Assembly: GCA_015654925.1 (NCBI GenBank)
Contig: JAATFX010000032.1
Coordinates: 21,373 to 85,372, forward strand
DNA from: Enterobacterales bacterium
Lineage (GTDB): Bacteria; Pseudomonadota; Gammaproteobacteria; Enterobacterales; Enterobacteriaceae
DNA length: 64,000 bases
Direction of reading: 5' to 3'
Below the pieces are notes generated by a model, which saw only the letters and a program-made list of their open reading frames with translations, did no database searches and had not been told where the DNA came from. The position numbers were made by a program, and so were the translations under genes. Shown here in pieces: positions 39,324-48,367 of this stretch; the first letter of the stretch is position 1, and each line of letters begins with the position of its first letter.

Positions 39324-39719
39324 ATGCCTTATTTGCAACTTGATGTGAACGGCCATTACCCAGCGGCGGACAAGCAGCGCCTGGCCGCCAGTATATCCGC
39401 CACCTATGCCAGCATGATGTCCGTCGATATTCGGCGCATTAGCGTCGCCATCCGGGAATTGGGCGAAGGCGGCCTCTGGAGAATTACGGCGGCGGGTAAC
39501 GCGCCGGAGCCGGTTTCGGTGCTGATGCTGGATATTCGTAAAGGCCGAACGGCCGATTTGCGCATGGATGTGGCCAAGGCGCTGTGCGCACACTGTATCG
39601 ACATACTGGGATTGCGCAAAGATCGGCTGAATGTCGAGTTTACCCAGCATGACGGGGACGAAATGTATCACCCGGCGCTAGGCGGCTACAGCCCGGACTG
39701 GGTCCCCGGCCAGGAATAA
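39324..39719 (+). CDS. Tautomerase-family protein
   Basis: A 131-residue member of the 4-oxalocrotonate tautomerase/MIF superfamily, beginning Met-Pro (MPYLQLDVNGHYP); after Met removal Pro1 would be the catalytic base. The double-length beta-alpha-beta form and the SVAIREL strand fit the family. A perfect AAGGAGAG precedes the start. The neighbouring remnant TetR gene is divergent and was probably its regulator before truncation. The substrate is unknown. Confidence 0.85.
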   Translation: MPYLQLDVNGHYPAADKQRLAASISATYASMMSVDIRRISVAIRELGEGGLWRITAAGNAPEPVSVLMLDIRKGRTADLRMDVAKALCAHCIDILGLRKDRLNVEFTQHDGDEMYHPALGGYSPDWVPGQE

Positions 39720-39800
39720 ACGGCAATGGCCGGACCGCAAGGCGGGTCAAATGTCACCGTCGCCGGCAGCCAGCGCTAGACGCGCGGATAAGTGCAGGAT

Positions 39801-40574
39801 TCAGGATTTATCCGTTACCACTTTGTCATGGCCAAGCCGGCCGATAAAAGGTAAGCGCAGCGCCGGGGACATCACATCCACCCCCATGTTGAACCCCAAA
39901 ACATTGACCTCGACGCCCTCCTGCGCGCCCAGCGTCACACCCAATACGCCCAGTAGCGATACCTGTAATCCGCGGCCCGAAGGCGGTAAGCCTATGGGAT
40001 GGCGTAATGTCCGGTAATCCTTGCCGATCGCATTAGCCGGCAGATCCAGCCGTAGTTCGGGAACCTCCCTGCCAATATGGGCCACAAAGGTATTGCTGTT
40101 TGGACCGGGCCAGGCATGGTAGGTGTGCGGATAGGGATAGCTGCCGATGGCGGCTTCAATTTGCGGGATCATGGCTTCGGCGCCGGCGCCGCGATGATCC
40201 ACCAATAATTTCGGCCGCGAGCCATACCAGTATGCATCGGCCGCCGCGAAGTCGCGACGAACAACATTATCGCTGCCCCAGCTGACGACATCGTACCGGC
40301 TGTAGCGGGTTTCGCCCGCCTTCTTGAAAATGATCCAGGGATGAACCGCCACCAGTCCCCGCCAACCAAAAGTGGGCGCGGCATAAATTTGCACGATCGC
40401 CGTCTCGCGAAGCTGCACCGGATCCGGCGCAATGCCGGTGGAATCGCGCCGGGCGGCCCACCAATTCTGGCCGGTGAACACCTCCCCGCTCTGTCTTGCC
40501 TTGAACCAGCTCTGGCCAAATGACAACAACAGCACACAGATAAAACCAATACTGAACGTTTTGAGGTAAATCAT
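39801..40574 (-). CDS. DUF3750 family membrane-anchored protein
   Basis: About 257 residues from ATG 40574, chosen because AAGGA lies just before it; the open frame extends to 40652. It has one N-terminal membrane segment (MIYLKTFSIGFICVLLLSFG, positions 1-20). A periplasmic or external domain follows with blocks VQIYAAPTFGWRGLVAVHPWI and YHAWPGPNSNTFVAHIGREVPEL, which I recognise as DUF3750. The function is unknown. The GPNSNTF block with its conserved His and Asn recalls permuted papain-like folds, but this is only an impression. Confidence 0.8.
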   Translation of the reverse strand: MIYLKTFSIGFICVLLLSFGQSWFKARQSGEVFTGQNWWAARRDSTGIAPDPVQLRETAIVQIYAAPTFGWRGLVAVHPWIIFKKAGETRYSRYDVVSWGSDNVVRRDFAAADAYWYGSRPKLLVDHRGAGAEAMIPQIEAAIGSYPYPHTYHAWPGPNSNTFVAHIGREVPELRLDLPANAIGKDYRTLRHPIGLPPSGRGLQVSLLGVLGVTLGAQEGVEVNVLGFNMGVDVMSPALRLPFIGRLGHDKVVTDKS

Positions 40575-40659
40575 AAATCCTTCGCCTGCCGGTGCAGTGT
40601 TGTGGGCTAAAAATCCGACGCCATTCCTCAGAAGGCCTTGATAAAAAGACAAGACAGAG

Positions 40660-40845
40660 ATGACATTTGCTCAGAATGTCGAACTCTTTGCAATTTATAT
40701 GCGAATTAATCCGCTTTTCATTGCCGCAGCCAGTCGCTACGATGATTTTGGCGGGCGCGGAGGCAGTATTGAACTTTGCTGCGCGCTGAGCGGCATTGAA
40801 CAGGCCTTATGGGATGTCGCCGGCGATGAGCCGCCATCGTTGTGA
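40660..40845 (+). pseudogene. Enolase-superfamily (mandelate racemase/galactonate dehydratase-like) gene fragment
   Basis: A 61-codon frame whose second half reads GGSIELCCALSGIEQALWDVAG. This matches the end of the N-terminal capping domain of MR/MLE enzymes (G-G-x-x-x-x-S-A-I/L-S-G-I-x-x-A-L-W-D-I-x-G). The enzyme would need about 300 further residues with the metal-binding acids; none follow. The first part does not look like the family and may be unrelated sequence. It is a leftover of a lost sugar-acid dehydratase gene. Confidence 0.65.
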
Positions 40846-40898
40846 TAAATCACTTTATATCTATGGAATCAACGCGTTCAGTACGAATACATGTTGTT

Positions 40899-41627
40899 TC
40901 ACCCGAACCATGCGCTGCATAACAGAACCGCCCCGGAAATGAGCAGGAGCAGATCGATTAATAGCCCGAAGATGCCGGCAGGCAGCTTTATCACCAAAGA
41001 TTTGCTCCCGGCGGTGCCGGCCATGATGCCGGCCCCGACCAGCAGGCCTTGCAGCGCGGTTGGCAGCGACAGCGCATCCTGGGCGGCGAAAGTGCCGACC
41101 TTGCTGGCATAAAGAAACAGCGCGCTGGCCGCTTCGGTTCCCAGGAATGCTCCGCCGCTCAGGCCATAGGCCGTGAACACTGGAACGCTCAAGGGACCGG
41201 TGGAAAGCACCAGCCCGGTCAGGAAACCGACCCCGCCGCCACACAGGCCCAGCTGCGGCAGCGAAAACCGCCACTGGGCTTTGCGCAAACGCCGGTTTAA
41301 AGGGACCATGCACCAAAAGAACAGCCCTAGCGCGGCATCTATGATCCAAGCGGGCAAGGCCAGTAGCGTATGCGCGCCGAGCGCCGCGGCGGGCACCCCC
41401 AACAGCGCATACGCCGATGCGGCGCGCCAATCTATCAGCCGCCACCAGACCCCCATTCGCGACAGGTTCCCTATGATAGCGGCCACGGCCATGATGGGCA
41501 TGGCCTCCTTGGGGCCATAGGATTGGACCAGCACCGGAAGCAGCAACAGGGACGACCCCGTACCGACCAGCCCGCTGAGGGCCCCGGCCGCGAGGGCAAT
41601 CACAAACACCAAGGCATAAGTTTCCAC
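40899..41627 (-). CDS. TSUP (TauE/SafE) family membrane permease
   Basis: A 242-residue inner-membrane protein with about eight hydrophobic segments. The N-terminal repeat AAGALSGLVGTGSSLLLLPVLV is the TauE/SafE signature, echoed in the second half by GGGVGFLTGLVLSTGPLSVPVF. Members export or import sulfoacetate, sulfite or related organosulfur anions. It diverges from a LysR-type regulator 99 bases away, which is its likely controller. The substrate is unknown. Confidence 0.88.
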   Translation of the reverse strand: METYALVFVIALAAGALSGLVGTGSSLLLLPVLVQSYGPKEAMPIMAVAAIIGNLSRMGVWWRLIDWRAASAYALLGVPAAALGAHTLLALPAWIIDAALGLFFWCMVPLNRRLRKAQWRFSLPQLGLCGGGVGFLTGLVLSTGPLSVPVFTAYGLSGGAFLGTEAASALFLYASKVGTFAAQDALSLPTALQGLLVGAGIMAGTAGSKSLVIKLPAGIFGLLIDLLLLISGAVLLCSAWFG

Positions 41628-41726
41628 GACATTCCCAATCCGTTATTCGCAAAGCGCTACCTTAGTCCGCGCTTTTATCTCATACTATCGATAAATAATT
41701 ACCTTTATCGGTACTAAAACTCACAA

Positions 41727-42644
41727 ATGAAGAAACGGCATTTACCTCCTTTCAATGCCCTGCGGATCTTCGAGACGGCCGCCCGTTCGAGTAGTTTGAG
41801 CGCGGCCGCCGAGGAACTGGGCATCACCCATGGCGCGGTCAGCCGGCAAATCAGCCTGCTGGAGGATTGGCTGGGCCAGCCGTTGTTTATGCGTCAAGGG
41901 CAGCGCAGCGTAGCGACTGAACATGCGCGCGCCTTCGCCGCGGAGATCGGCGCTTCTTTCGACCGGATCGGCGACGCGGCCGTGCGTTTTGGCAGGACGC
42001 CGGCCACCAGGGTCGTCAAGGTCAATACCCAGACCACGCTCGCCATGCGCTGGCTGATTCCACGGCTGCCGGCATTCCATGCCCTCCATCCCGAGATCGA
42101 GGTCGCAGTGGCGACATCGAACAGCACGGAGACGAAAAGCCTGGCAGGTTTCGATGTGCTGATCCGCACAGAGCCCCTGGACAAGCCCGAGTGGCGTTAT
42201 TTCGACAAGCGGCCCTTGTTCCAGGAGCAACTGACGCTGGTTGCCGCCCCCGCCCTGTTGATCGGGCAACCTTTGCATGGCCTTGAAGACCTGGCCAAGC
42301 TGGTATTCGTGTCTTCACAAACGCGGGTGGGGGAATGGGAGCGCTGGCTGGAAGCCGCGGGGATCGGCGAGTTGCGCCCCCGGCGTTTCCAGCGCTTCGA
42401 CCACTACCATGTGAGCCTGCAGGCGATTATCGATGGTTTGGGCGTAGGCATCGGCGGACTGCCGACGCTGGCGCACGACATAAAACAGGGCCGGCTGGCC
42501 GCGCCATTTCCCATAGCCGTCAAAGGAAGCAGCTACGCGATATGGGTGCCCCCCGACGTGGATAAGTCACGGCCGCTGTGCGAGTTCCTGCAGTGGCTTG
42601 AGGGAGAAGCGGCAGCGGAACAGCAAGAGCCGCCGGCAACGTGA
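41727..42644 (+). CDS. LysR-family regulator (GcvA-like)
   Basis: A 305-residue LysR regulator with N-terminal winged HTH (LPPFNALRIFETAARSSSLSAAAEELGITHGAVSRQI) and a periplasmic-binding-like effector domain containing TTLAMRWLIPRLPAFHALHPEIEV. It is divergent from the TSUP permease, the classic LysR arrangement, and its AT-rich intergenic gap includes TATCGATA near 41687-41694. The VOC gene follows on the same strand but is 59 bases away with its own ribosome-binding site. Confidence 0.9.
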   Translation: MKKRHLPPFNALRIFETAARSSSLSAAAEELGITHGAVSRQISLLEDWLGQPLFMRQGQRSVATEHARAFAAEIGASFDRIGDAAVRFGRTPATRVVKVNTQTTLAMRWLIPRLPAFHALHPEIEVAVATSNSTETKSLAGFDVLIRTEPLDKPEWRYFDKRPLFQEQLTLVAAPALLIGQPLHGLEDLAKLVFVSSQTRVGEWERWLEAAGIGELRPRRFQRFDHYHVSLQAIIDGLGVGIGGLPTLAHDIKQGRLAAPFPIAVKGSSYAIWVPPDVDKSRPLCEFLQWLEGEAAAEQQEPPAT

Positions 42645-42703
42645 TTGCAAGCAGGATGGTATCGATATACATTGCGGGAATTCGCGGTAAGAGAGGGGTT
42701 AAT

Positions 42704-43078
42704 ATGATTCTGGAGTCTTACATCCGCGTTTTCGTCGAGGCTGGCGAGTTCAATAAAACCAGGGCGTTCTATCGAACCCTGCTGAACGGCAGCGATGGCC
42801 TGTATTTCAGCTACCCGGAAAAGGGTTTGGAACTTGCCGCGGTTATATCGCCGCATCTGTCCGTATTGATCGTTGCCGGACCAAGCGAAGCCCGCAAGCC
42901 GTTTGAATCAACGGCCCTGACGCTGCGCGTCGATGCCCTGGAGCCGACGATTGATTCCCTGCTGGTGCAGGGAGCGAACCAGCTTGAACCGATCCAAACA
43001 ACGCCGGTAGGACGCAAAACGCGCTTTCGCCATATCGACGGACTGATCGTTGAATATGTCGAAAATCATGATGAATAA
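42704..43078 (+). CDS. VOC (glyoxalase/bleomycin-resistance) fold protein
   Basis: A 124-residue protein starting MILESYIRVFVEAGEFNKTRAF, with two beta-alpha-beta-beta-beta modules; the second begins at about STALTLRVDALE and ends RFRHIDGLIVEYVE. The start at 42704 has GAGAGGGG before it; the frame opens earlier, at 42641. Possible metal ligands are sparse, so it may be a non-metal binding protein. Its stop overlaps the start of the MocR-type gene, which suggests co-expression. Confidence 0.8.
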   Translation: MILESYIRVFVEAGEFNKTRAFYRTLLNGSDGLYFSYPEKGLELAAVISPHLSVLIVAGPSEARKPFESTALTLRVDALEPTIDSLLVQGANQLEPIQTTPVGRKTRFRHIDGLIVEYVENHDE

Positions 43079-44477
43079 CAACATTTCGCCGTTGGACCCT
43101 ACGGCGGCCACCCCCTTTTACCGGCAGATCTACGATCGCTTCCGCGGCGCCATTACCAGCGGATTATTGAAACCGGGCGATCGGATACCCTCCGCCCGCG
43201 CGCTGACCAAGGAATTGGGTTTGGCAAGAGGCACCATCGATGCGGCTTATGCTTTATTGGCCGCCGAAGGGTACATTCAGGCTCGCGGGCAAGCAGGAAC
43301 CGTCGTGACGCCGGGTCTCAAGCTACGGCCTATTGCCGGCGCGCTGCCTCAGCCCGGCAGCAATCTTCCCCAGGCCGGTTTCCGTGCCGATTCGATTTTG
43401 CCGTTCCAAATGGGTTTGCCGGCCCTGGATAAATTTCCCCGCAAGATCTGGGCACGCCTGGGCGCGCGGTGTATACGCGCCATGCAGCCATCCGACATGG
43501 CCCATCCCGCCGTATACGGGTTACCGGCATTACGCGCCGAGATCGCCGCATACTTGCAGGTTTCGCGGGGAATCAACTGCTCGCCGGCACAAGTTTTCGT
43601 GACATCCGGCTACCGGCATACCATTGAGTTGATTAGCCAAGCGTTATTGAAGGCAGGGGATCGCGTTTGGCTGGAAGATCCGGGCTACCCGCCCACGCGA
43701 GAGCTGCTCGGACACATGCATATCGTCGCCGTTTCGGTGCCGGTGGACCGGGACGGCATAAGTGTTGCCGAGGGAATCAAGGCGGCGCCGCGGGCGCGGG
43801 CGGCGATAGTCACGCCCGGGCACCAGAGTCCGCTGGGCGTGTCTTTGTCCTTACCCCGACGCTTGGCGCTGCTGGATTGGGCCACGCAAAATAAGGCATG
43901 GATAATCGAAGACGATTACGACAGCGAATACCGGTATATCAGCCGCCCTCTGCCGGCATTGAAAAGCCTGGATCGCGATGGGCGGGTGCTCTATTCGGGT
44001 ACGTTCAGCAAAGTGCTTTTCCCGGGCATCCGGCTGGCCTATCTCGTCGTACCGCAAATGCAGGTCGAGCGGTTCGAGCAGATCGCCCAGATCTTTACGG
44101 GGGGCAGCCCGCAGTTGACGCAAGCGATAGTGACCGCCTTCATAACCGAAGGGCATTTCGCGCGCCATATTCAACGGATGCGCAAACTCTATGCCGAACG
44201 CCGGGAGGCCGCGACGGCAGGCCTGCAAAATGTGCTGGGACAATATGTGCGATTCGATGAACTGCCCGGGGGAATGCACCTGATCCTGCGCTTGCAAGAT
44301 CAACGATCGGACCGCCAATTGGCAGCGCGTATGCGGGAAGCGGGCCTGTACGGCGAAGCGTTGTCCCAGTGGACCATGGGGGGCGATGGCGCCTCGGCCC
44401 TGCTCCTGGGCTTCACGAATATCGACTCGCGCATTACCGCCGAGAATCTCGGAAAACGCATCCTGAAACTGATATGA
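43068..44477 (+). CDS. MocR/PdxR-type regulator (GntR HTH fused to aminotransferase-like domain)
   Basis: About 469 residues. The N-terminal GntR-type winged helix includes FYRQIYDRFRGAITSGLLKPGDRIPSARALTKELG, and a fold-type I aminotransferase domain follows with the PLP lysine Lys315 in GTFSKVLFPGIRL and upstream IIEDDYDSEYR. MocR proteins use PLP or an aminated ligand as an effector rather than for catalysis. I use the ATG at 43068, overlapping the VOC stop; an adjacent ATG at 43071 is equally possible. Nearest likely target: the downstream AhpD-like gene, on the same strand after 115 bases. Confidence 0.92.
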   Translation: MMNNNISPLDPTAATPFYRQIYDRFRGAITSGLLKPGDRIPSARALTKELGLARGTIDAAYALLAAEGYIQARGQAGTVVTPGLKLRPIAGALPQPGSNLPQAGFRADSILPFQMGLPALDKFPRKIWARLGARCIRAMQPSDMAHPAVYGLPALRAEIAAYLQVSRGINCSPAQVFVTSGYRHTIELISQALLKAGDRVWLEDPGYPPTRELLGHMHIVAVSVPVDRDGISVAEGIKAAPRARAAIVTPGHQSPLGVSLSLPRRLALLDWATQNKAWIIEDDYDSEYRYISRPLPALKSLDRDGRVLYSGTFSKVLFPGIRLAYLVVPQMQVERFEQIAQIFTGGSPQLTQAIVTAFITEGHFARHIQRMRKLYAERREAATAGLQNVLGQYVRFDELPGGMHLILRLQDQRSDRQLAARMREAGLYGEALSQWTMGGDGASALLLGFTNIDSRITAENLGKRILKLI

Positions 44478-44592
44478 GGCCAAGCGCCGGCAGCCAGCAT
44501 GGCCTAGTTATCAAAGCCAATCATGGCTCTTTTGTAGCAGGCCAAGATGCTACATGATGAACCCACTGAATTAACGTATATAAGGATTCGTC

Positions 44593-45042
44593 ATGAGCAA
44601 CCGTATCGACTACGCAAAAGTCTCCCCGGAAATCTATCAGGCCTTCGGCGGGGTATATATGTCTGTACAGAAAGGCAGCCTGCCGCAGGAGCTGGTCAAT
44701 CTCGTGTACCTGCGGGTTTCGCAAATAAACGGCTGCGCATACTGCATCGACATGCATTCCCGCGATCTGCTCAGGCAGGGCCTGTCCGTGGATAAGCTCG
44801 TATTGGTGCCGGTGTGGCATGAGGCAAGAGACGTATTCAGCACCCGCGAACGCGCCGCGCTTGCCTGGGCGGAAACCGTAACCCGGGTGGCTGAAACCGG
44901 AGTTCCTGATGCCGACTACGCGGCCGCCGAGTTCAGCGACAAGGAACTTGCCGACCTGACGTATGCCATCGGTTTGATGAACGCTTTCAACCGCTTGGGG
45001 ATTACGTTCCGCACGCCTCCCGCTGCTGTCGTTAAGGCTTGA
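44593..45042 (+). CDS. AhpD-like carboxymuconolactone decarboxylase-family protein
   Basis: A 149-residue alkylhydroperoxidase-like protein. The redox motif is CAYC (Cys48, Cys51) with His55 in CIDMH, the AhpD-type proton relay, so a peroxidase or reductase role is likelier than decarboxylation. MocR-type regulators are often found next to such genes. AAGGATTCGTC precedes the ATG. Confidence 0.9.
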   Translation: MSNRIDYAKVSPEIYQAFGGVYMSVQKGSLPQELVNLVYLRVSQINGCAYCIDMHSRDLLRQGLSVDKLVLVPVWHEARDVFSTRERAALAWAETVTRVAETGVPDADYAAAEFSDKELADLTYAIGLMNAFNRLGITFRTPPAAVVKA

Positions 45043-45548
45043 AACACCTGAAGCGGGCGCCGCGAAACGCTACTCGGATCGAAGAAACGCCAGCAAAAGC
45101 GCATCCAACCATCCCGCAGCTCTTGCCAGCAGGCGCCCGCGGCTTTTCAGCAACTGCCCCGCGCTGACCGGCGCGGCCGTCATTCCCCTCGAATACGCAT
45201 CAAACGTTGCCGTATAATCCGCCGGAAGCGAGGCGCCAGCACGTTTTCGGCCGGGCGCCCTTTCCGTACTCTTACCCTGCCCGCGTTTGATATCTTGATA
45301 GCGGGAAGGCCGGCTCGGTCATAACCTCGTCATACGATCCGTCTTTCATTTGGCGCATCCTCCTTGCCGATGGCACGATAAAGCATGCGTCATTGCAAGA
45401 CACATGCAGCGCATTTGCGCTAAGCGTCATGGTAATGGGGTCCGGGCGTCAAAAAATAGGCATCTTTCGGTTAATGGGTGGAATGTTCTATCATGAGATT
45501 CTATTCATAAAAGGCGATGTTTAACATGCCCACCGGGGAAACGATAAT
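45043..45548. other. Gap between AhpD-like gene and a LysR gene
   Basis: About 500 bases without an intact gene. On the minus strand a stop-free stretch of about 80 codons ends at TAG 45070-45072 (C-terminal part AGQLLKSRGRLLARAAGW). It has no good start or recognised family and may be a gene relic. AT-rich sequence with GTGGAATGTTCTATCATGAG near 45480-45500 probably holds the promoter of the next LysR gene. Confidence 0.4.
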
Positions 45549-46454
45549 ATGAGAAACCTGCCTCCTACCGCTACATTGCGCGCCTTTGAAGTTGCGACAC
45601 GGCACGCAACATTCACCTCCGCCTCGGAAGAATTGCATATCACCCAAAGCGCAGTAAGCCATCAGTTGAAGAATCTCGAAGAGATCTGGGGATTGCAGTT
45701 ATTTCAGCGCGGCAAGTCATTGAGCCTGACACCAGCAGGAGCAGCGCTCGCGCCGATCGTGCGTGAATTTTTCATGAATCTGGAAGCAACCCTCGCTGAT
45801 TTGAGAGAGCAAAAAGGCAGGGTCCGCCTTAAAGTCAGTACGACCTACTCCTTCGCGCTGAAATGGCTGCTTCCAAGATTACCGGGCCTGTCCCGGCAGC
45901 ATCCGGAAATTTTGGTCACGCTGGAAACCACTGACAAAGCCATCAATTTTTCCAGCGCGGAGTCGGACGTTGCGATCCGTTTTGGCAGTGGGAATTATCC
46001 GGCCCTGTACTCGGAATTCATGTTCAGGGAACAGATTTTTCCGGTTGCCAGTCCCGATATCTTGAACCGCTTTGGCGCGCCGCGCGAACCTGTCGAACTA
46101 TTGCGCTATCCGCTGCTTACACGTGACGGCGCGGATCTGGTGCCGAAATGGGAGCATTGGTTCCAACAAGTAGGCGTAGGCATTTCTGCGCTCAAGGAAA
46201 GCGTCAGATTCGCTGACACCAACATGACTATCGAGGCGACGCTGTTGGGCCAGGGAATAGCGTTGGCTCGGAGCGGACATGTCGAAACTGAAATAAGCGA
46301 TGGCAGCCTGGTCAGGCTGTTTGACGTGCCGTTCCCTTCTCCGGTCGCCTACTATTTTGTCTGTCCGAAAGGAATCGAATCGCAGCCCCACATCATCAGC
46401 TTTCGCAACTGGCTCCTGGCGGAATCAAGCAGGGCCCAACAAGGCTATCGATAA
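45549..46454 (+). CDS. LysR-family regulator (GcvA-like)
   Basis: A 301-residue LysR regulator starting MRNLPPTATLRAFEVATRHATF. The HTH is at residues 5-65 (SEELHITQSAVSHQLKNLEE), and the effector domain contains TTYSFALKWLLPRLPGLSRQHPEI, a GcvA-branch feature. It is followed on the same strand, 74 bases later, by an EamA-type transporter it may control. It is AT-richer than the backbone. Confidence 0.9.
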   Translation: MRNLPPTATLRAFEVATRHATFTSASEELHITQSAVSHQLKNLEEIWGLQLFQRGKSLSLTPAGAALAPIVREFFMNLEATLADLREQKGRVRLKVSTTYSFALKWLLPRLPGLSRQHPEILVTLETTDKAINFSSAESDVAIRFGSGNYPALYSEFMFREQIFPVASPDILNRFGAPREPVELLRYPLLTRDGADLVPKWEHWFQQVGVGISALKESVRFADTNMTIEATLLGQGIALARSGHVETEISDGSLVRLFDVPFPSPVAYYFVCPKGIESQPHIISFRNWLLAESSRAQQGYR

Positions 46455-46528
46455 TGCATGAGGATTTACTCATTCTGAAATGAAGAGACTTCGCTTTAAT
46501 AAAGGCACCCCGCTGCTTAGTATGGCGT

Positions 46529-47356
46529 ATGCCCTTTTACATCATTTTACTAACGCTTGTTGCAGCTCTATTGCATGCAAGCTGGAATGCTCTCCTGCGC
46601 GGCGGGGCCGACAGACTTTGGTCGATGACGGTCATGTGTCTGGCGGTAGCGATCGCCAGCGCCGCAATAGCCCTGTTCTTGGCGCCGCCAGCTAAAGCCA
46701 GCTGGATGTATGCCGTAGTTTCAGCGGGGCTGCATGTTGGCTATAACCTGTTCCTTGTCAGGAGCTATGAGGCCGGAGATCTCGGGCAAACCTATCCGAT
46801 CGCGCGGGGTTCCTCTCCCCTATTAATCACCATCGCGGCATCGATTTTCGCCGGGGAGCGGATCGAGGCGGGCGCCCTGCTCGGCATTGCAATGGTATCG
46901 GGCGGTATTATTTCCCTGGCCTTCAAAGGACGCAGGCTTGCGGTTCCGGGCCTGCCGTATGCCTTGGGAACCGGATGTTTCATTGCCGCCTATAGCATAA
47001 CAGACGGCATCGGCGTGCGCCTGTCCGGCGCCCCCATGGCCTACACTGTATGGATGTGCGCCTTGTGGGGCGTCTTGATGCCATCGGTATACATCGGCCT
47101 GCGCGGCGCGGACAGTCTATTTACTATCCGGCCCGGATTCACCACGGCCGTCATCGGTGGACTGGTCTCCCTGCTGGCCTATGGCATCGTGATTTACGCC
47201 ATGTTCGGCGCGCCCATGGGAGCGGTATCGGCATTGCGCGAAACCAGCGTGTTGTTTGCGGCGTTGATCGGTTATTTTTTCCTGGGCGAGACGCTGACTG
47301 TCAGAAAGATGCTGGCATGCGCGGTGATTGCCATCGGCACGATCTTTATCGGCTGA
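46529..47356 (+). CDS. EamA/DMT-family transporter
   Basis: A 275-residue inner-membrane protein with ten predicted hydrophobic helices in two five-helix EamA repeats (about 1-135 and 140-275). HASWNALLRGG in helix 1, ARGSSPLLITIAA at the end of the first repeat, and LRETSVLFAALIGYFFLGE in the second are recognisable. The family exports amino acids, nucleosides or other metabolites; the substrate here is unknown. A regulator precedes it and a ketopantoate-reductase-like gene follows. Confidence 0.88.
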   Translation: MPFYIILLTLVAALLHASWNALLRGGADRLWSMTVMCLAVAIASAAIALFLAPPAKASWMYAVVSAGLHVGYNLFLVRSYEAGDLGQTYPIARGSSPLLITIAASIFAGERIEAGALLGIAMVSGGIISLAFKGRRLAVPGLPYALGTGCFIAAYSITDGIGVRLSGAPMAYTVWMCALWGVLMPSVYIGLRGADSLFTIRPGFTTAVIGGLVSLLAYGIVIYAMFGAPMGAVSALRETSVLFAALIGYFFLGETLTVRKMLACAVIAIGTIFIG

Positions 47357-47470
47357 CGGCCGTACAGATGCGGGCCGCGTCGAAATACTGTGCAAAGCTA
47401 TTTAACGACGAACGCTGGCCGGGGCCGCATGGCTGTCGGGGCGGCAAATAATAATCAGGACAGGATGATA

Positions 47471-48367
47471 ATGATGATATCTGAAAATCCAACCGTCGCC
47501 CTCATTGGCCCGGGGGCAATCGGCACGACCATTGCGGCGGCGCTTCATGAGGCCGGGCGCACGCCGACGATTTGCGGCCGCACGGCGCACGACCGCCTGG
47601 AACTGCGCTTCGACGGCGGTCGTATCGTTGTACCGGGACCCGTGCGGATTGATCCGACCGAGATCAAGACCACGTTCGACCTCGTTTTCGTCGCGGTCAA
47701 GTCGACACAGGTGGACGCGACGGCGCCGTGGCTTTCCGCACTGTGCGGTGCGAAGACCGTGGTCTGCGTGCTGCAAAACGGCGTTGAGCAGAAAACGCTC
47801 ATCGCGCCGTACTTGTCCGGCGGCCCGGTGCTGCCCTCGGTGGTGTGGTTTCCCGCTCAACGCGAACCGGACGCCTCGGTGTGGCTACGCGCCAAAGCGC
47901 GCCTCACCTTGCCGGACACGCCGGCGACCAGCGTGGTGCTCGCGGCTTTGCGCGGCACCCGATGTTCGGTCGACGTGGCGGCGGATTTCACGTCCGTCGC
48001 ATGGCGAAAGCTTCTACAGAACGCGGTCGCGGGTTTAATGGTTCTGGCGGGTCGCCGTGCCGGCATGTTTTCCCGGACCGACATCACCCATCTGTCCCTG
48101 GCCTACCTGCGGGAATGCCTTGAGGTTGCTCGGGCGGAGGGCGCGACGCTGGGCGACGAAGTACCGCAAGAGATCGTCGACGGGTTTCATCGTTCCCCGG
48201 CCGACTTAGGCACATCCATCCTCGCCGACCGGCAAGCCGGCCGCCCCCTCGAATGGGACTGCCGGAACGGGGTCGTACAGCGATGCGGTCAATCCCGCGG
48301 CATCCCCACGCCGATTAGCGATCTGGTCGTGCCGCTTTTGGCGGCCGCCAGCGACGGACCCGGCTAA
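47471..48367 (+). CDS. 2-dehydropantoate 2-reductase family protein (PanE/ApbA-like)
   Basis: About 298 residues. The N-terminal Rossmann domain begins VALIGPGAIGTTIAAALHEAG, the NADP-binding GxGxxG motif. The C-terminal ApbA-C domain has the catalytic-lysine block SVAWRKLLQNAVAGL and a conserved Glu/Ser-type end. I start at 47471 (MMISENPTV) after AGGACAGG. Ketopantoate reductase makes pantoate for coenzyme A, but accessory copies often act on other keto acids; since the backbone probably has its own panE, this may be a paralogue. Its codon usage, rich in GC-ending codons with Arg CGC and many GTC, differs somewhat from neighbours. Confidence 0.85.
   Translation: MMISENPTVALIGPGAIGTTIAAALHEAGRTPTICGRTAHDRLELRFDGGRIVVPGPVRIDPTEIKTTFDLVFVAVKSTQVDATAPWLSALCGAKTVVCVLQNGVEQKTLIAPYLSGGPVLPSVVWFPAQREPDASVWLRAKARLTLPDTPATSVVLAALRGTRCSVDVAADFTSVAWRKLLQNAVAGLMVLAGRRAGMFSRTDITHLSLAYLRECLEVARAEGATLGDEVPQEIVDGFHRSPADLGTSILADRQAGRPLEWDCRNGVVQRCGQSRGIPTPISDLVVPLLAAASDGPG

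Noticed and set aside
45070..45320. Stop-free minus-strand stretch of about 80 codons
   Set aside because: No ATG/GTG with ribosome-binding site covers it, no motif is recognised; reported only as part of the gap.
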